From NCBI GenBank assembly GCA_964589725.1, contig CAZPUJ010000096.1, positions 1 to 18,010 of the forward strand: DNA of 18,010 nt, in the 5' to 3' direction. Made by a program: the position numbers and the translations under genes. Under the pieces are notes generated by a model. It had not been told where the DNA came from and made no database searches. It saw only the letters and a program-made list of their open reading frames with translations. The number at the start of each line of letters is the position of its first letter. Within the stretch, counting starts at the first letter, position 1. Source of the DNA: CAYSHJ01 sp964589725. GTDB taxonomy: Bacteria > Planctomycetota > Planctomycetia > Planctomycetales > Planctomycetaceae. Below are positions 7,687 through 15,256 of the stretch, in pieces.

Positions 7687-10600
7687 GACTCTGTTTCGGT
7701 TTCGTGATCGCATTCGTGGCGTCGTGTGTGTTGCTCGCCCAGACGCCCGGTTCTGGTGATTCCTCGTCACCGGATTCGATGCGCGAACGACGTCTGGTGC
7801 AGCGGCTGCAACAGGCGCGGCAGCTTCTCGCTCCCGACGATTCCGCCAAGAAGCCCGATTACGCGCAGGGCGTGCGGCTGCTGCAGTCGTTGCTTGATGA
7901 TGGGCGAGGCGGCGACGAGGACGCTGGAGCGGAAGACCTTTTTCTGGAACCGGGCGAAGTTGTTGCGGCCGACCTTTTGAAAGGGAAGTCGCCGGCGCGG
8001 AGTGTGAAGTCGGAAGCGCGACGAATACTCGGGAATCTTTCGGCCGAGGGTCGGCAGGCGTACGAGTTGTTGATCGCCAATACAGCACGCTTGCAATTCG
8101 AGGCGGCGCGGACGCGAAGCGACTGGCGAACCGTCGAAGATGTGGCGCGGCGGTACTTTCATTCGGCCGCCGGTTACGAGGCCACACACGCGCTGGCGCT
8201 GCGAGAACTCGATTCCGGTGAGCCGTTGGCGGCGGCTCGGCGTCTTGAGGAACTCCATGAATCCCCGCGAGCTCGCAATCCGCGAGAACCGCAGTTGTCG
8301 TTGCAGCTCACGCTCGCGTTGCGGCTGGCGGGACAGACGGAGCGGTGTCGTGAAGTGCTCATCGAACTGAAGCAGTCCTTCGGTGATCGGCCGGTGACTC
8401 GGCGAGACGGTCGCGAGACGATGCCGCTGTTCGTTCGCGATGAAGATGCGCTCAGTTGGCTCGATCGCTGGGCCGGAGCGCCACTCAAGCCGACGAGCGC
8501 GACCCGCGAAGTGCGGACAGAATGGGCAATGGCCTTTGGTGGCGCGTCGCGGAATGCGTTGGCAGCGCCGGCCGTGCCGACGAAGCACGTCGATTGGTCG
8601 CACTCGCTGTTGGACAACGACGAGGCCATGGACGACGACGAGGAGTCGCCTCCGGCTCCGGAGGCGAATGCGACGGAAGAAGATCGGGCGGAGAAAAAGA
8701 ATTCGCCGCAAGCTGGTTCACCGTTGAAGGCGCTTGGGTCACCGACGGTGCTTCGCGGCGGATGGGGCCGTGTGCGCCAGGAAGTTCGCGGCACGCTCGA
8801 TCAGTGGCGACAAGCCGAGCAGCCGATCGTACCGGCGGCGCAGCCGATCGTCGTTGGCGATGTCGTGCTGGTGCGCACGTTGTCACAACTGCGCGCGTTT
8901 CGGTTGTCGACCGGCGAACCGTTGTGGCATTCGGCCTTGGTGGACGCCGAGCTGAGCGAATTCCTGGCGGAGACGCCGCGCGGCCGCTCCGCTCGGTCGA
9001 TGCGGCCGGAGTTGGGGCATTGGTTGAATCATCGGTTGTGGGACGATCTCGGTTCCGGGTCGCTCAGCAGCGACGGCGAATTGGTCTTCTCACTGCAAGA
9101 GCGCGGCGGCGGGCTGATGTTGCCGCCGCAGATGGCACGGCGCGGGATGTTCTTGCCGCAGGAATTCAATAAGCTGATCGCCGTCGAGGTGCGCACCGGA
9201 CGATTGCGATGGGAAGCGGGCGGGCCGCGCGGCGATCACGAGTTGTCCGGTGCGGGCGCATTCATTCTTGGGCCGCCGTTGCCGTGGCGTGGCCGGTTGT
9301 GGGTACTGACCGACGATGGTGCGGAAATTCGCTTGAACGTCTTGGATCCACGCGATGGCCGATTGCTGTGGACTCTTGCACTTACGGACGGCAATCCGTT
9401 TTGGTCGAGTGTGCCGGACGACGCAGGCTTCAGTCCGTCGATCGCCGGTGATTGCGTGATCTGTCCGACCGGCGCGGGATCGATCGTCGCAGTCGATCCG
9501 GTGCGGCGCGAGTTACGTTGGCAATTCGCGTACGGCGCGATTCCGGTCGAGCGAACTCCGCAACGGAGGTTTGAGTTTCACGTTCCGGCGGTCGAAAAGT
9601 GGTGGCGACAAAGCGTCGTCTTAGTCGCAGGAGACCGTCTGCTGGTCGCTGCACCCGATCATGATGAGTTGCTCTGCTTGAACTCGGCCGATGGACAAGT
9701 GCAATGGCAGCGGCCTCGCGGCGACGGACTGTTCTTGGCGGGAGTGACCGATGAAAGCGTGTTGGTCGTCGGGCAGAATGAAGTCCGCTCGCTGCGGCTG
9801 TCGGACGGATCGCTCGCATGGCCGCAAGCGGCGAAGATCGCGCCGCCGTGCGGGCGAGGAGCGCTCATCGACGGCGTGCTGCATCTGCCGCTGATCACAG
9901 GCGAGGTCATCAGCGTGGAGGCGCGGTCGGGCCGGCTGTTGGCTCGCACCGAAGTCGGCGTGCCGTCGCTGCTGGGCAACTTGATCGCGGCGGACGGGCG
10001 GTTGGTGTCGCAATCGGCCCAGCACATCGCGGCGTTCCCGGCGTTGCGTGAACTGCAACAAGACCTCGCGCGGACTTTGGAAGAAAACGCCGACAACGCG
10101 CTGGCGCTCGAACGGCGCGGACAAATGCACCTGCATTTGGGGCGTCGAGAGCGCGGGATGGAGGACTTGCGTCGCGCGGTCGCGTTGCGGCCAAAGTCGG
10201 ATGCCAAATCATTGCTCGTCGCGCTGTTGTTGGAGGAATTGCGATTGGAGCATGGCGATCGGGAGAGCACGATTCGCGAGTTGGAGCCGCTGGTCGATGA
10301 CCAGCGACAGCGATTGACGTTTGCTCGCTTGCGAGCGCACAGCTTGCAGCAACAAGGAAAGTCGTTGGCGGCCGCGCGCGAGTATCTCAAGCTGGCCGAT
10401 GCTTGGGAGAAGTCGAACGAATTGGAAGACGTCGGCAGCAACATGTCGGCTCGATTGGACCGCTGGATTGGCGCGAGACTGGCGGAGCTACGCGACTCGC
10501 TCGCGCCGACGGAGCGGTCGTCGTTGGACGACGAATTACAGCAGCGACTCCGCACGGCGCTCGAAGAGCCCGGAGTGTCGTCGCTGCGACAATTCGTTTC

Positions 10601-12338
10601 ACTATACGGCTGGAACGACATCGCCGCGACCGCTCGCCGAGCGTTGATCGAGCGACTCGATCCAAAGAAACATCGGCACGAATTGGAAGCCGCGCTGCTG
10701 ACGTTGCGTCGCGCGGAGGACAAGCAACACCAAGCGTTCGCGACCGCGCGGCTGGCTCAGCAGTGGATCTTGCTGGGACAGGTCGCGCCATCGCGGCCGT
10801 TGCTCGTTGAGTTGGAGACGCGCTTCGCCGACGTGCCGTGTCTCGGAAAGCAGACTGGCCGGGAATTGGCGGAACGCTGGCAAACGGAGTTCCGCAATCA
10901 GCTCGACACGAAATGGCCGACCGAGCCGTTGCGCGTGGAAAAAACGCAAGTTCAACAGGCGATCAATCGGACGTTTCATCTCGACTGGGATGAATCGCTC
11001 GATCCGTTTCACGACAACTGGCAATTAGAAATGGACGCCTCAACTCGATCCTTGGTGGCGCGCGACAGCTTGGGCCGCGTGCAGTGGCAATCGAAGTTAC
11101 CGTTTGACGAACAATCCGGCCCTCATGTGGTCGGCAATTCGGCGATTTGGCATGGGCGATGGCTGGTGCTGATTCTGGGAGACCGCTTTCAAGTGCTGGA
11201 CACGATTTCGCCTGAAGGCACGACCGATCTTTCGCCGCGGTTGCTGTGGCAACACGTGTTGTTCGATCCGCGGCTGGAGCAAGTCGTCACTCCGGTGCCG
11301 GCTCAACAGTCGACGCCGATCCAAGGGAGTCCGACCAGTTTCGCGATGACTTCGTCCGGCCGTCGCTTGGGGCGCGCGGTGATCATCGGTGACGACGTCC
11401 TGTGTTACCAAATGGGCACTCGGCTGGTGGCCGCGGAACTCGACAGCGGCGAAACCTTGTGGACCTTCGACGGCTTGCCGACCGGTTGCGAAATCTCTGG
11501 CGACGATCGAGCCATCGTTGTGACTCCGGTCGACGGCCGCGAAGTGATCGTGTTCAGCACGCTTGACGGTCGCTTGCTCGCTCGTCGCGAAATCGGCTCC
11601 GCGAAATGGCTGACGAGTGTCGGACGAAATCTGTTGACTTGGTCGTCGTCGGAGAGAACTTGCGAGCTGCACTTGACTGATGCACACAGCGGCGCGAACC
11701 TGCTGAAAGAACAATTCACCAACGGATCGTTGCCGTGTTTGTCGTTACGAGACTCTGTCGCAGTCTTAGAACCGTCGGGCCGATTGCGATTGTGGAATCT
11801 CGTCGACGGACGGAAGCTGCTGGAACACGCGCTGCCGCCGCTTGAGCATCTGACGCACTTCGTGATACTTCGCGATCGGGAGCGCTGGTTGTTGCTGACC
11901 AATGTTGACGAACCAATCGCGCCGGGTACGGCCAAACCGCGCGTCAGACTGATGAACTTCGATCATTGGCGTGTCCATGGCCCGTGCTTCGCCATCGATC
12001 GATCCACCGGCAAGCAGTTGTGGTCCGCGACGCTCGACTGGCAGGGAGTCAACGCCGCTCAACCGGCCGATGTTCCTATCTTGGTGCTGGCCGCGAAGGT
12101 CATGCTGCCAGCCGCCGCGGAGCCGCGAATCGTTGACACCGAGAAGTTCAAAGTCGTCGACACCGCGAAATTCAAAGTCGTCGTCCTGGACAAACGCAAC
12201 GGTCAGTTACTGCCACTGGGCGAGGAACTGCAGTCCAATCCGCTCAACCACCACAGTGAACAGCGTCCGAACTTCGAGGGCAAAACGATCGACGTGCAAG
12301 TCGAACGGAGCGTGTATCGTCTGTCGTTCATCAAGTAG
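7656..12338 (+). CDS. Very large secreted PQQ-like double beta-propeller protein with TPR region
   Basis: The frame is open far upstream to 6666, inside the MFS gene, but the real start is the ATG at 7656. It has GGAGAGGG just upstream and a clear signal peptide (about residues 1-30, ending VLLAQ). The mature protein of about 1530 residues reads in order: a helical N-terminal region (about 42-290); an acidic low-complexity linker (about 314-358, with DDDEE); a first propeller (about 395-795); a helical TPR-like region (about 810-1075, with ALERRGQMHLHLGRRERGME); and a second propeller (about 1105-1560). The blades carry the quinoprotein/BamB-type pattern of acidic residue, turn, G, aliphatic, W: STGEPLW, RTGRLRW, RDGRLLW, ADGQVQW, DSGETLW, STGKQLW. 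No catalytic dehydrogenase residues are evident, so a structural or protein-binding role outside the cytoplasmic membrane is more likely than PQQ enzymology. No partner gene is adjacent. Confidence 0.9.
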   Translation: MPPSNLARTLGLCFGFVIAFVASCVLLAQTPGSGDSSSPDSMRERRLVQRLQQARQLLAPDDSAKKPDYAQGVRLLQSLLDDGRGGDEDAGAEDLFLEPGEVVAADLLKGKSPARSVKSEARRILGNLSAEGRQAYELLIANTARLQFEAARTRSDWRTVEDVARRYFHSAAGYEATHALALRELDSGEPLAAARRLEELHESPRARNPREPQLSLQLTLALRLAGQTERCREVLIELKQSFGDRPVTRRDGRETMPLFVRDEDALSWLDRWAGAPLKPTSATREVRTEWAMAFGGASRNALAAPAVPTKHVDWSHSLLDNDEAMDDDEESPPAPEANATEEDRAEKKNSPQAGSPLKALGSPTVLRGGWGRVRQEVRGTLDQWRQAEQPIVPAAQPIVVGDVVLVRTLSQLRAFRLSTGEPLWHSALVDAELSEFLAETPRGRSARSMRPELGHWLNHRLWDDLGSGSLSSDGELVFSLQERGGGLMLPPQMARRGMFLPQEFNKLIAVEVRTGRLRWEAGGPRGDHELSGAGAFILGPPLPWRGRLWVLTDDGAEIRLNVLDPRDGRLLWTLALTDGNPFWSSVPDDAGFSPSIAGDCVICPTGAGSIVAVDPVRRELRWQFAYGAIPVERTPQRRFEFHVPAVEKWWRQSVVLVAGDRLLVAAPDHDELLCLNSADGQVQWQRPRGDGLFLAGVTDESVLVVGQNEVRSLRLSDGSLAWPQAAKIAPPCGRGALIDGVLHLPLITGEVISVEARSGRLLARTEVGVPSLLGNLIAADGRLVSQSAQHIAAFPALRELQQDLARTLEENADNALALERRGQMHLHLGRRERGMEDLRRAVALRPKSDAKSLLVALLLEELRLEHGDRESTIRELEPLVDDQRQRLTFARLRAHSLQQQGKSLAAAREYLKLADAWEKSNELEDVGSNMSARLDRWIGARLAELRDSLAPTERSSLDDELQQRLRTALEEPGVSSLRQFVSLYGWNDIAATARRALIERLDPKKHRHELEAALLTLRRAEDKQHQAFATARLAQQWILLGQVAPSRPLLVELETRFADVPCLGKQTGRELAERWQTEFRNQLDTKWPTEPLRVEKTQVQQAINRTFHLDWDESLDPFHDNWQLEMDASTRSLVARDSLGRVQWQSKLPFDEQSGPHVVGNSAIWHGRWLVLILGDRFQVLDTISPEGTTDLSPRLLWQHVLFDPRLEQVVTPVPAQQSTPIQGSPTSFAMTSSGRRLGRAVIIGDDVLCYQMGTRLVAAELDSGETLWTFDGLPTGCEISGDDRAIVVTPVDGREVIVFSTLDGRLLARREIGSAKWLTSVGRNLLTWSSSERTCELHLTDAHSGANLLKEQFTNGSLPCLSLRDSVAVLEPSGRLRLWNLVDGRKLLEHALPPLEHLTHFVILRDRERWLLLTNVDEPIAPGTAKPRVRLMNFDHWRVHGPCFAIDRSTGKQLWSATLDWQGVNAAQPADVPILVLAAKVMLPAAAEPRIVDTEKFKVVDTAKFKVVVLDKRNGQLLPLGEELQSNPLNHHSEQRPNFEGKTIDVQVERSVYRLSFIK
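12132..12179 (+). repeat. 24-base in-frame tandem duplication inside the propeller gene
   Basis: Two adjacent 24-base units encode VDTEKFKV and VDTAKFKV, close to the C-terminus of the large propeller protein. They differ at only a few bases, which suggests a recent in-frame duplication. It lies in a loop just before a blade motif (DKRNGQLLPL), where an insertion would be tolerated. Confidence 0.8.
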
Positions 12339-12637
12339 GCACGGATGCTGATCGTGAAAGTTGGCTTTCGCACACGGATGCAAGAGAGTGACACGGATGA
12401 AATTCAGGGGCATCTCTGGCCGCGTGCGCTCAAGAGTATTGTCAAAACGGGTCGGCGGTTCGGTCGGGGTGACGTTCCATCCTGTTCCTCATCCGTGTGC
12501 CTCTCTTGCATCCGTGTGCGACAGCCGAAGGCACTGGATGACGGGTTCGTTCAAACTCTTCACGACTCATCCCAGCAAGAGCGATCTCAGTGACCAAGGC
12601 GTTGTCACAACGGGCTCGACAGACGGCCAAAGGCACC
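12339..12637. other. Repeat-bearing spacer between the propeller gene and msrB
   Basis: About 300 bases without a convincing gene. Copies of ACACGGATG or CACGGATG occur at 12340, 12372 and 12391, and their reverse complements occur near 12484 and 12503. This creates the long inverted repeat listed separately. A small GAAAG-TTGG-CTTTC hairpin precedes it at 12356-12369. I see no credible promoter for msrB, although one must lie here or further upstream. Confidence 0.5.
12369..12515. repeat. Imperfect inverted repeat with 32-base arms
   Basis: The left arm 12369-12400 and the right arm 12484-12515 are reverse complements at 30 of 32 positions by my count, with an 83-base centre. Weaker pairing continues a few bases outward into CTTT/AAAG-like flanks. 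Each arm itself contains two CACGGATG-like units. The structure could be a small non-autonomous mobile element, a dispersed planctomycete intergenic repeat, or a transcript-end structure for the propeller gene. No target-site duplication is obvious. Confidence 0.85.
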
Positions 12638-13201
12638 ATGATGACCAAACGATTGAACGTGTTAGCGATCGCTTTCGCAACAATAACGCTCGCGGTGATC
12701 GTCGCGACGACGTCCAATTTTTCCAAGGAGACCAAGATGACCGCTCCACCAACATTATCCAACGCTACAGGAGACGATGAGTCGACCGACAACGACCCTG
12801 GCTTATTGCCTTTGCCGGCGAACGACGATGAGTGGCGACAGCGGCTGACGCCGGAACAATTCCGAGTCTCTCGCCGTAAGGGGACCGAGCGGGCCTTCAG
12901 CGGCGTTTACTGGAACAATCACGAGCACGGCCTGTACCGCTGTGTCGGTTGCGGTCAGCCCCTGTTCAGTTCGGACGCCAAATTCGAATCAGGCACCGGC
13001 TGGCCCAGTTTCTTTCAGCCGGTGGCTTCGCACAAAGTGCGCGAGGTGTCGGACAACAGTTTGTTCGCGACTCGCACCGAAATCGTTTGCAGCCGTTGCA
13101 ACGGGCATTTGGGCCACGTGTTCGACGACGGCCCCAAGCCGACCGGCCTGCGGTACTGCATGAACTCCGCGGCGCTGACGTTCGAGAAGCAAGGTGAGTG
13201 A
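12638..13201 (+). CDS. msrB: Peptide methionine-(R)-S-oxide reductase MsrB, apparently exported
   Basis: MsrB reduces the R form of methionine sulfoxide in proteins. The domain is complete at about residues 64-183: zinc-binding pairs Cys102/Cys105 (CVGC) and Cys151/Cys154 (CSRC), the substrate loop GTGWPSF (119-125), the HLGHVFDDGP motif (157-166) and the catalytic Cys174 in RYCMNS. Upstream of it is an N-terminal hydrophobic stretch (about residues 6-25) after MMTKRLN, and then a polar linker. This suggests a Sec signal or membrane anchor and repair of envelope proteins. There is no lipobox cysteine. I chose the first of two adjacent ATGs (12638); the frame is open to a GTG at 12590, but the extra residues are not signal-like. 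MsrA is not adjacent. Confidence 0.92.
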   Translation: MMTKRLNVLAIAFATITLAVIVATTSNFSKETKMTAPPTLSNATGDDESTDNDPGLLPLPANDDEWRQRLTPEQFRVSRRKGTERAFSGVYWNNHEHGLYRCVGCGQPLFSSDAKFESGTGWPSFFQPVASHKVREVSDNSLFATRTEIVCSRCNGHLGHVFDDGPKPTGLRYCMNSAALTFEKQGE

Positions 13202-13250
13202 CGCTGGGCGACCGTGCCTTGGACGTTTCATCCGGTTTGCGCACCAAGTG

Positions 13251-13318
13251 GTAGCTGAATTCGCCAGAATTCAGAGTGTCGGTGGACGTTGTGGCTGAAT
13301 TCTGGCGAATTCAGCTAC
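13251..13318. repeat. Perfect 24-bp inverted repeat between convergent genes
   Basis: Arms 13251-13274 and 13295-13318 are exact reverse complements and enclose a 20-base loop. Each arm is itself nearly palindromic around GAATTC sites (CTGAATTC and AGAATTCAG flanking a short centre), so alternative cruciforms are possible. It sits between the stops of msrB (plus) and leuB (minus), where a bidirectional transcription terminator would be expected. There is no T-tract on either side, so a REP-like dispersed repeat is equally possible. Confidence 0.9.
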
Positions 13319-13407
13319 GACAGGACGTCACCGATTCGTGAGGAGCGTGCATAATACGGGCTCAAGCTTTGAGGAGGATCGGGCCTTATCGCTTCACGCG
13401 AGACTTG

Positions 13408-14481
13408 TCAGCCATCAAGTTGTCTGACGACATGCGATCCCATCTCGGACGTGCTAATGCTCTTGCCGCCGACGGCGATGTCGGCGGTGCGGTGGCCGGC
13501 GTTGAGGACGGTGTCGACGGCGGACTCGATCGCGCGGGCTTCGGCTTCCAGGTTGAGCGAATGCCGCAGCAGCATCGAGGCGGCCAGGATCGTGGCGAGC
13601 GGGTTCGCGATGCCCCGGCCGGCGATGTCGGGCGCGCTGCCGTGAATCGGTTCGTACAGGCCCGGGCCTGAATCGCCGAGAGACGCGGAAGGCAACATTC
13701 CCATCGAGCCGGGGAGCATCGCTCCTTCGTCGGTCAGAATGTCGCCGAAGAGGTTTTCGGTCACGATGACGTCGAAGGCCTTCGGCTTGGAAATCAAGTG
13801 CATGGCCATCGCGTCCACCAGCACGGCCTCGTAGGTCACGTCCGGGAACTCATCGCGCACGACTCGCTGTGACACCTCGCGCCACAGCCGAGAGGCTTCG
13901 AGCACGTTGGCCTTGTCGACCTGCGTCAGTTTCTTGCGGCGACCGCGCGCGGCTCGCGCGGCCATGCGTGTGATGCGCTCAATCTCGTGCGTGTTGTAGA
14001 TCATCGTGTTGAATGCTTCTTCGCCCGACGGATGCGGACGACGACCCGACTCACCGAAGTAGATGCCGCCGGTCAGCTCGCGGAAGAACAGGATGTCCAC
14101 GCCCTCGACGATTTGGCGCTTCAGCGGCGAGGCATCGACGAGCACCGAATATGACTTGACCGGCCGCACGTTCGCGAACAGTTGCAGCTCTTTGCGAATC
14201 TTTAGCAGCCCGGCCTCTGGTCGAGTCTTGGCTTTCGGGTCATCCCATTTTGGACCGCCAACCGCTCCCAGCAACACGGCCGACGATTTCTTGCAGGCTT
14301 CGGTGGTCGCGTCGGGCAGCGCGGAGCCGGTCGCATCGATCGCACAACCGCCGATCAAGCAGGTGTCGAACTCAAACCGATGTCCGAACTTCTTCGCGAC
14401 CACGCGAAGGATTTTTTCGCCCTCGGCCACGACTTCCGGGCCGATGCCGTCGCCGGGTAACAACACAATCTTAGCGTCCAT
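13408..14481 (-). CDS. leuB: 3-isopropylmalate dehydrogenase LeuB
   Basis: LeuB oxidises and decarboxylates 3-isopropylmalate with NAD in the third step of leucine biosynthesis, in the cytoplasm. The 357-residue length is typical. Visible family motifs are LLPGDGIGPEV near the N-terminus, LLGAVGGPKWDDP (about 70-82), the substrate-binding run of arginines in RKELQLFANVRP, TGGIYFGE, the metal-site segment VLVDAMAMHLI, VTENLFGDILTDEGAMLPGSMG, and the NAD-binding HGSAPDIAGRGIANP. The ATG at 14481 is conventional; an AGG lies about eleven bases upstream on the minus strand, a loose ribosome site. No leuA, leuC or leuD is adjacent, so leucine genes are dispersed here. It converges with msrB across the perfect hairpin. 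Confidence 0.97.
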   Translation of the reverse strand: MDAKIVLLPGDGIGPEVVAEGEKILRVVAKKFGHRFEFDTCLIGGCAIDATGSALPDATTEACKKSSAVLLGAVGGPKWDDPKAKTRPEAGLLKIRKELQLFANVRPVKSYSVLVDASPLKRQIVEGVDILFFRELTGGIYFGESGRRPHPSGEEAFNTMIYNTHEIERITRMAARAARGRRKKLTQVDKANVLEASRLWREVSQRVVRDEFPDVTYEAVLVDAMAMHLISKPKAFDVIVTENLFGDILTDEGAMLPGSMGMLPSASLGDSGPGLYEPIHGSAPDIAGRGIANPLATILAASMLLRHSLNLEAEARAIESAVDTVLNAGHRTADIAVGGKSISTSEMGSHVVRQLDG

Positions 14482-14961
14482 CTGCGAGTGACCTTTCCTG
14501 TCGGGAATTCCCGGAGCCCATTGCTGAATTGGGCCTATCCAAACAATGCAACCTGCCGTGCCGAATCAGCGGCGAATCGGGTCAGAAACTGTAACGACGC
14601 GACGGAGTCGATACCACGTTACTCGCCACGAGCGAATGACGCTGCTCGCGAACTCGCGGGGCATCTTTCGCGGCCTCACCATACAACCGAAATGATCGAC
14701 GCAACACAGCTGACTCCGCGAATCGGTTCGACACGCAAGTCCGTCCGTGTCGCGAAACCTTGTGCAACCCGCCCGGTCGAAAATCGATTGTCGTCCACCG
14801 GCAATTTCCGCCGTTCGGAATGGAGACAGCCACAAATTGGCTCCGATAGATCGGGAGAGCTCACACGCCACGACCTCGGCACGGTGCTGTGAACTCCGGC
14901 ACGTCACCTGTTCGCGGACCGGACCCGCGTTTCGCTTCCCTCGATTACGAAAGTCACAGCG
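14482..14961. other. 480-base divergent intergenic region, no gene supported
   Basis: This spacer separates leuB (minus) from the small membrane protein gene (plus), so it must hold promoters for both, but I see no convincing hexamer pairs. Just upstream of leuB is a perfect 12-base palindrome CGGGAATTCCCG at 14502-14513, next to a short GCCCA/TGGGC pairing. Open frames here, including one ending at 14892, encode arginine- and serine-rich strings with no protein character. Confidence 0.5.
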
Positions 14962-15222
14962 ATGCTCCGAGCCTTCTTCTTCGCCGGCGGTTTGTTCATT
15001 GCCATGTGGGGAATCACGTTCACGATGGTGGATCAAATGGTTTTCACCTGGAAAGAACCGCCGCCGCAGCGTGACCCCGAGTTTCGCGGGTTTTTCACGA
15101 AGCTGAACGATCAGCGTCAGCCAGTACTCAACCCGCCGCAATGGGCGGCGTTCACCTTGATGTCGATCGGCACCGTGACGATGTTGTACTCGGTCGCGTT
15201 GCCCAAGCCGCGGCAGAATTAG
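14962..15222 (+). CDS. Small conserved-type membrane protein, two predicted helices
   Basis: I do not recognise a family. The 86-residue product has one hydrophobic segment at the N-terminus (about residues 3-24, AFFFAGGLFIAMWGITF) and a second near the C-terminus (about 60-79, WAAFTLMSIGTVTMLYSVAL). They are separated by a polar, proline-containing loop of about 35 residues. This hairpin topology suggests an inner-membrane protein with both ends on the same side. Composition is protein-like and the overlapping antisense frames are not, so I believe it. The ATG at 14962 has no clear ribosome binding site (only GAAAG about eight bases upstream). It converges with zwf, with 34 bases between the stops. 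Confidence 0.75.
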   Translation: MLRAFFFAGGLFIAMWGITFTMVDQMVFTWKEPPPQRDPEFRGFFTKLNDQRQPVLNPPQWAAFTLMSIGTVTMLYSVALPKPRQN

Positions 15223-15256
15223 CGGGTGCGGACAGCGACAGACTCCGCCACGAGGT

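Noticed and set aside
9659..10723. Long minus-strand frame of 354 codons inside the propeller gene
   Set aside because: Its Ser/Arg/Cys-rich composition is typical of a shadow frame opposite a GC-rich gene. The sense frame has clear propeller and TPR motifs.
12340..12520. CRISPR-like array from the repeated CACGGATG units
   Set aside because: The units are short, few, irregularly spaced and arranged in both orientations, so they form an inverted repeat and not an array with spacers. No cas genes are present.
13327..13355. Plus-strand promoter-like CATAAT with upstream TG, firing antisense into leuB
   Set aside because: The -35 match is weak (3 of 6), and although GAGGAGG follows, no start codon lies at a suitable distance. 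An antisense RNA cannot be excluded but is not supported.
14692..14892. Possible 66-residue plus-strand gene in the leuB spacer
   Set aside because: There is no ribosome site, the composition is arginine-, threonine- and serine-rich, and no hydrophobic core or motif is seen.
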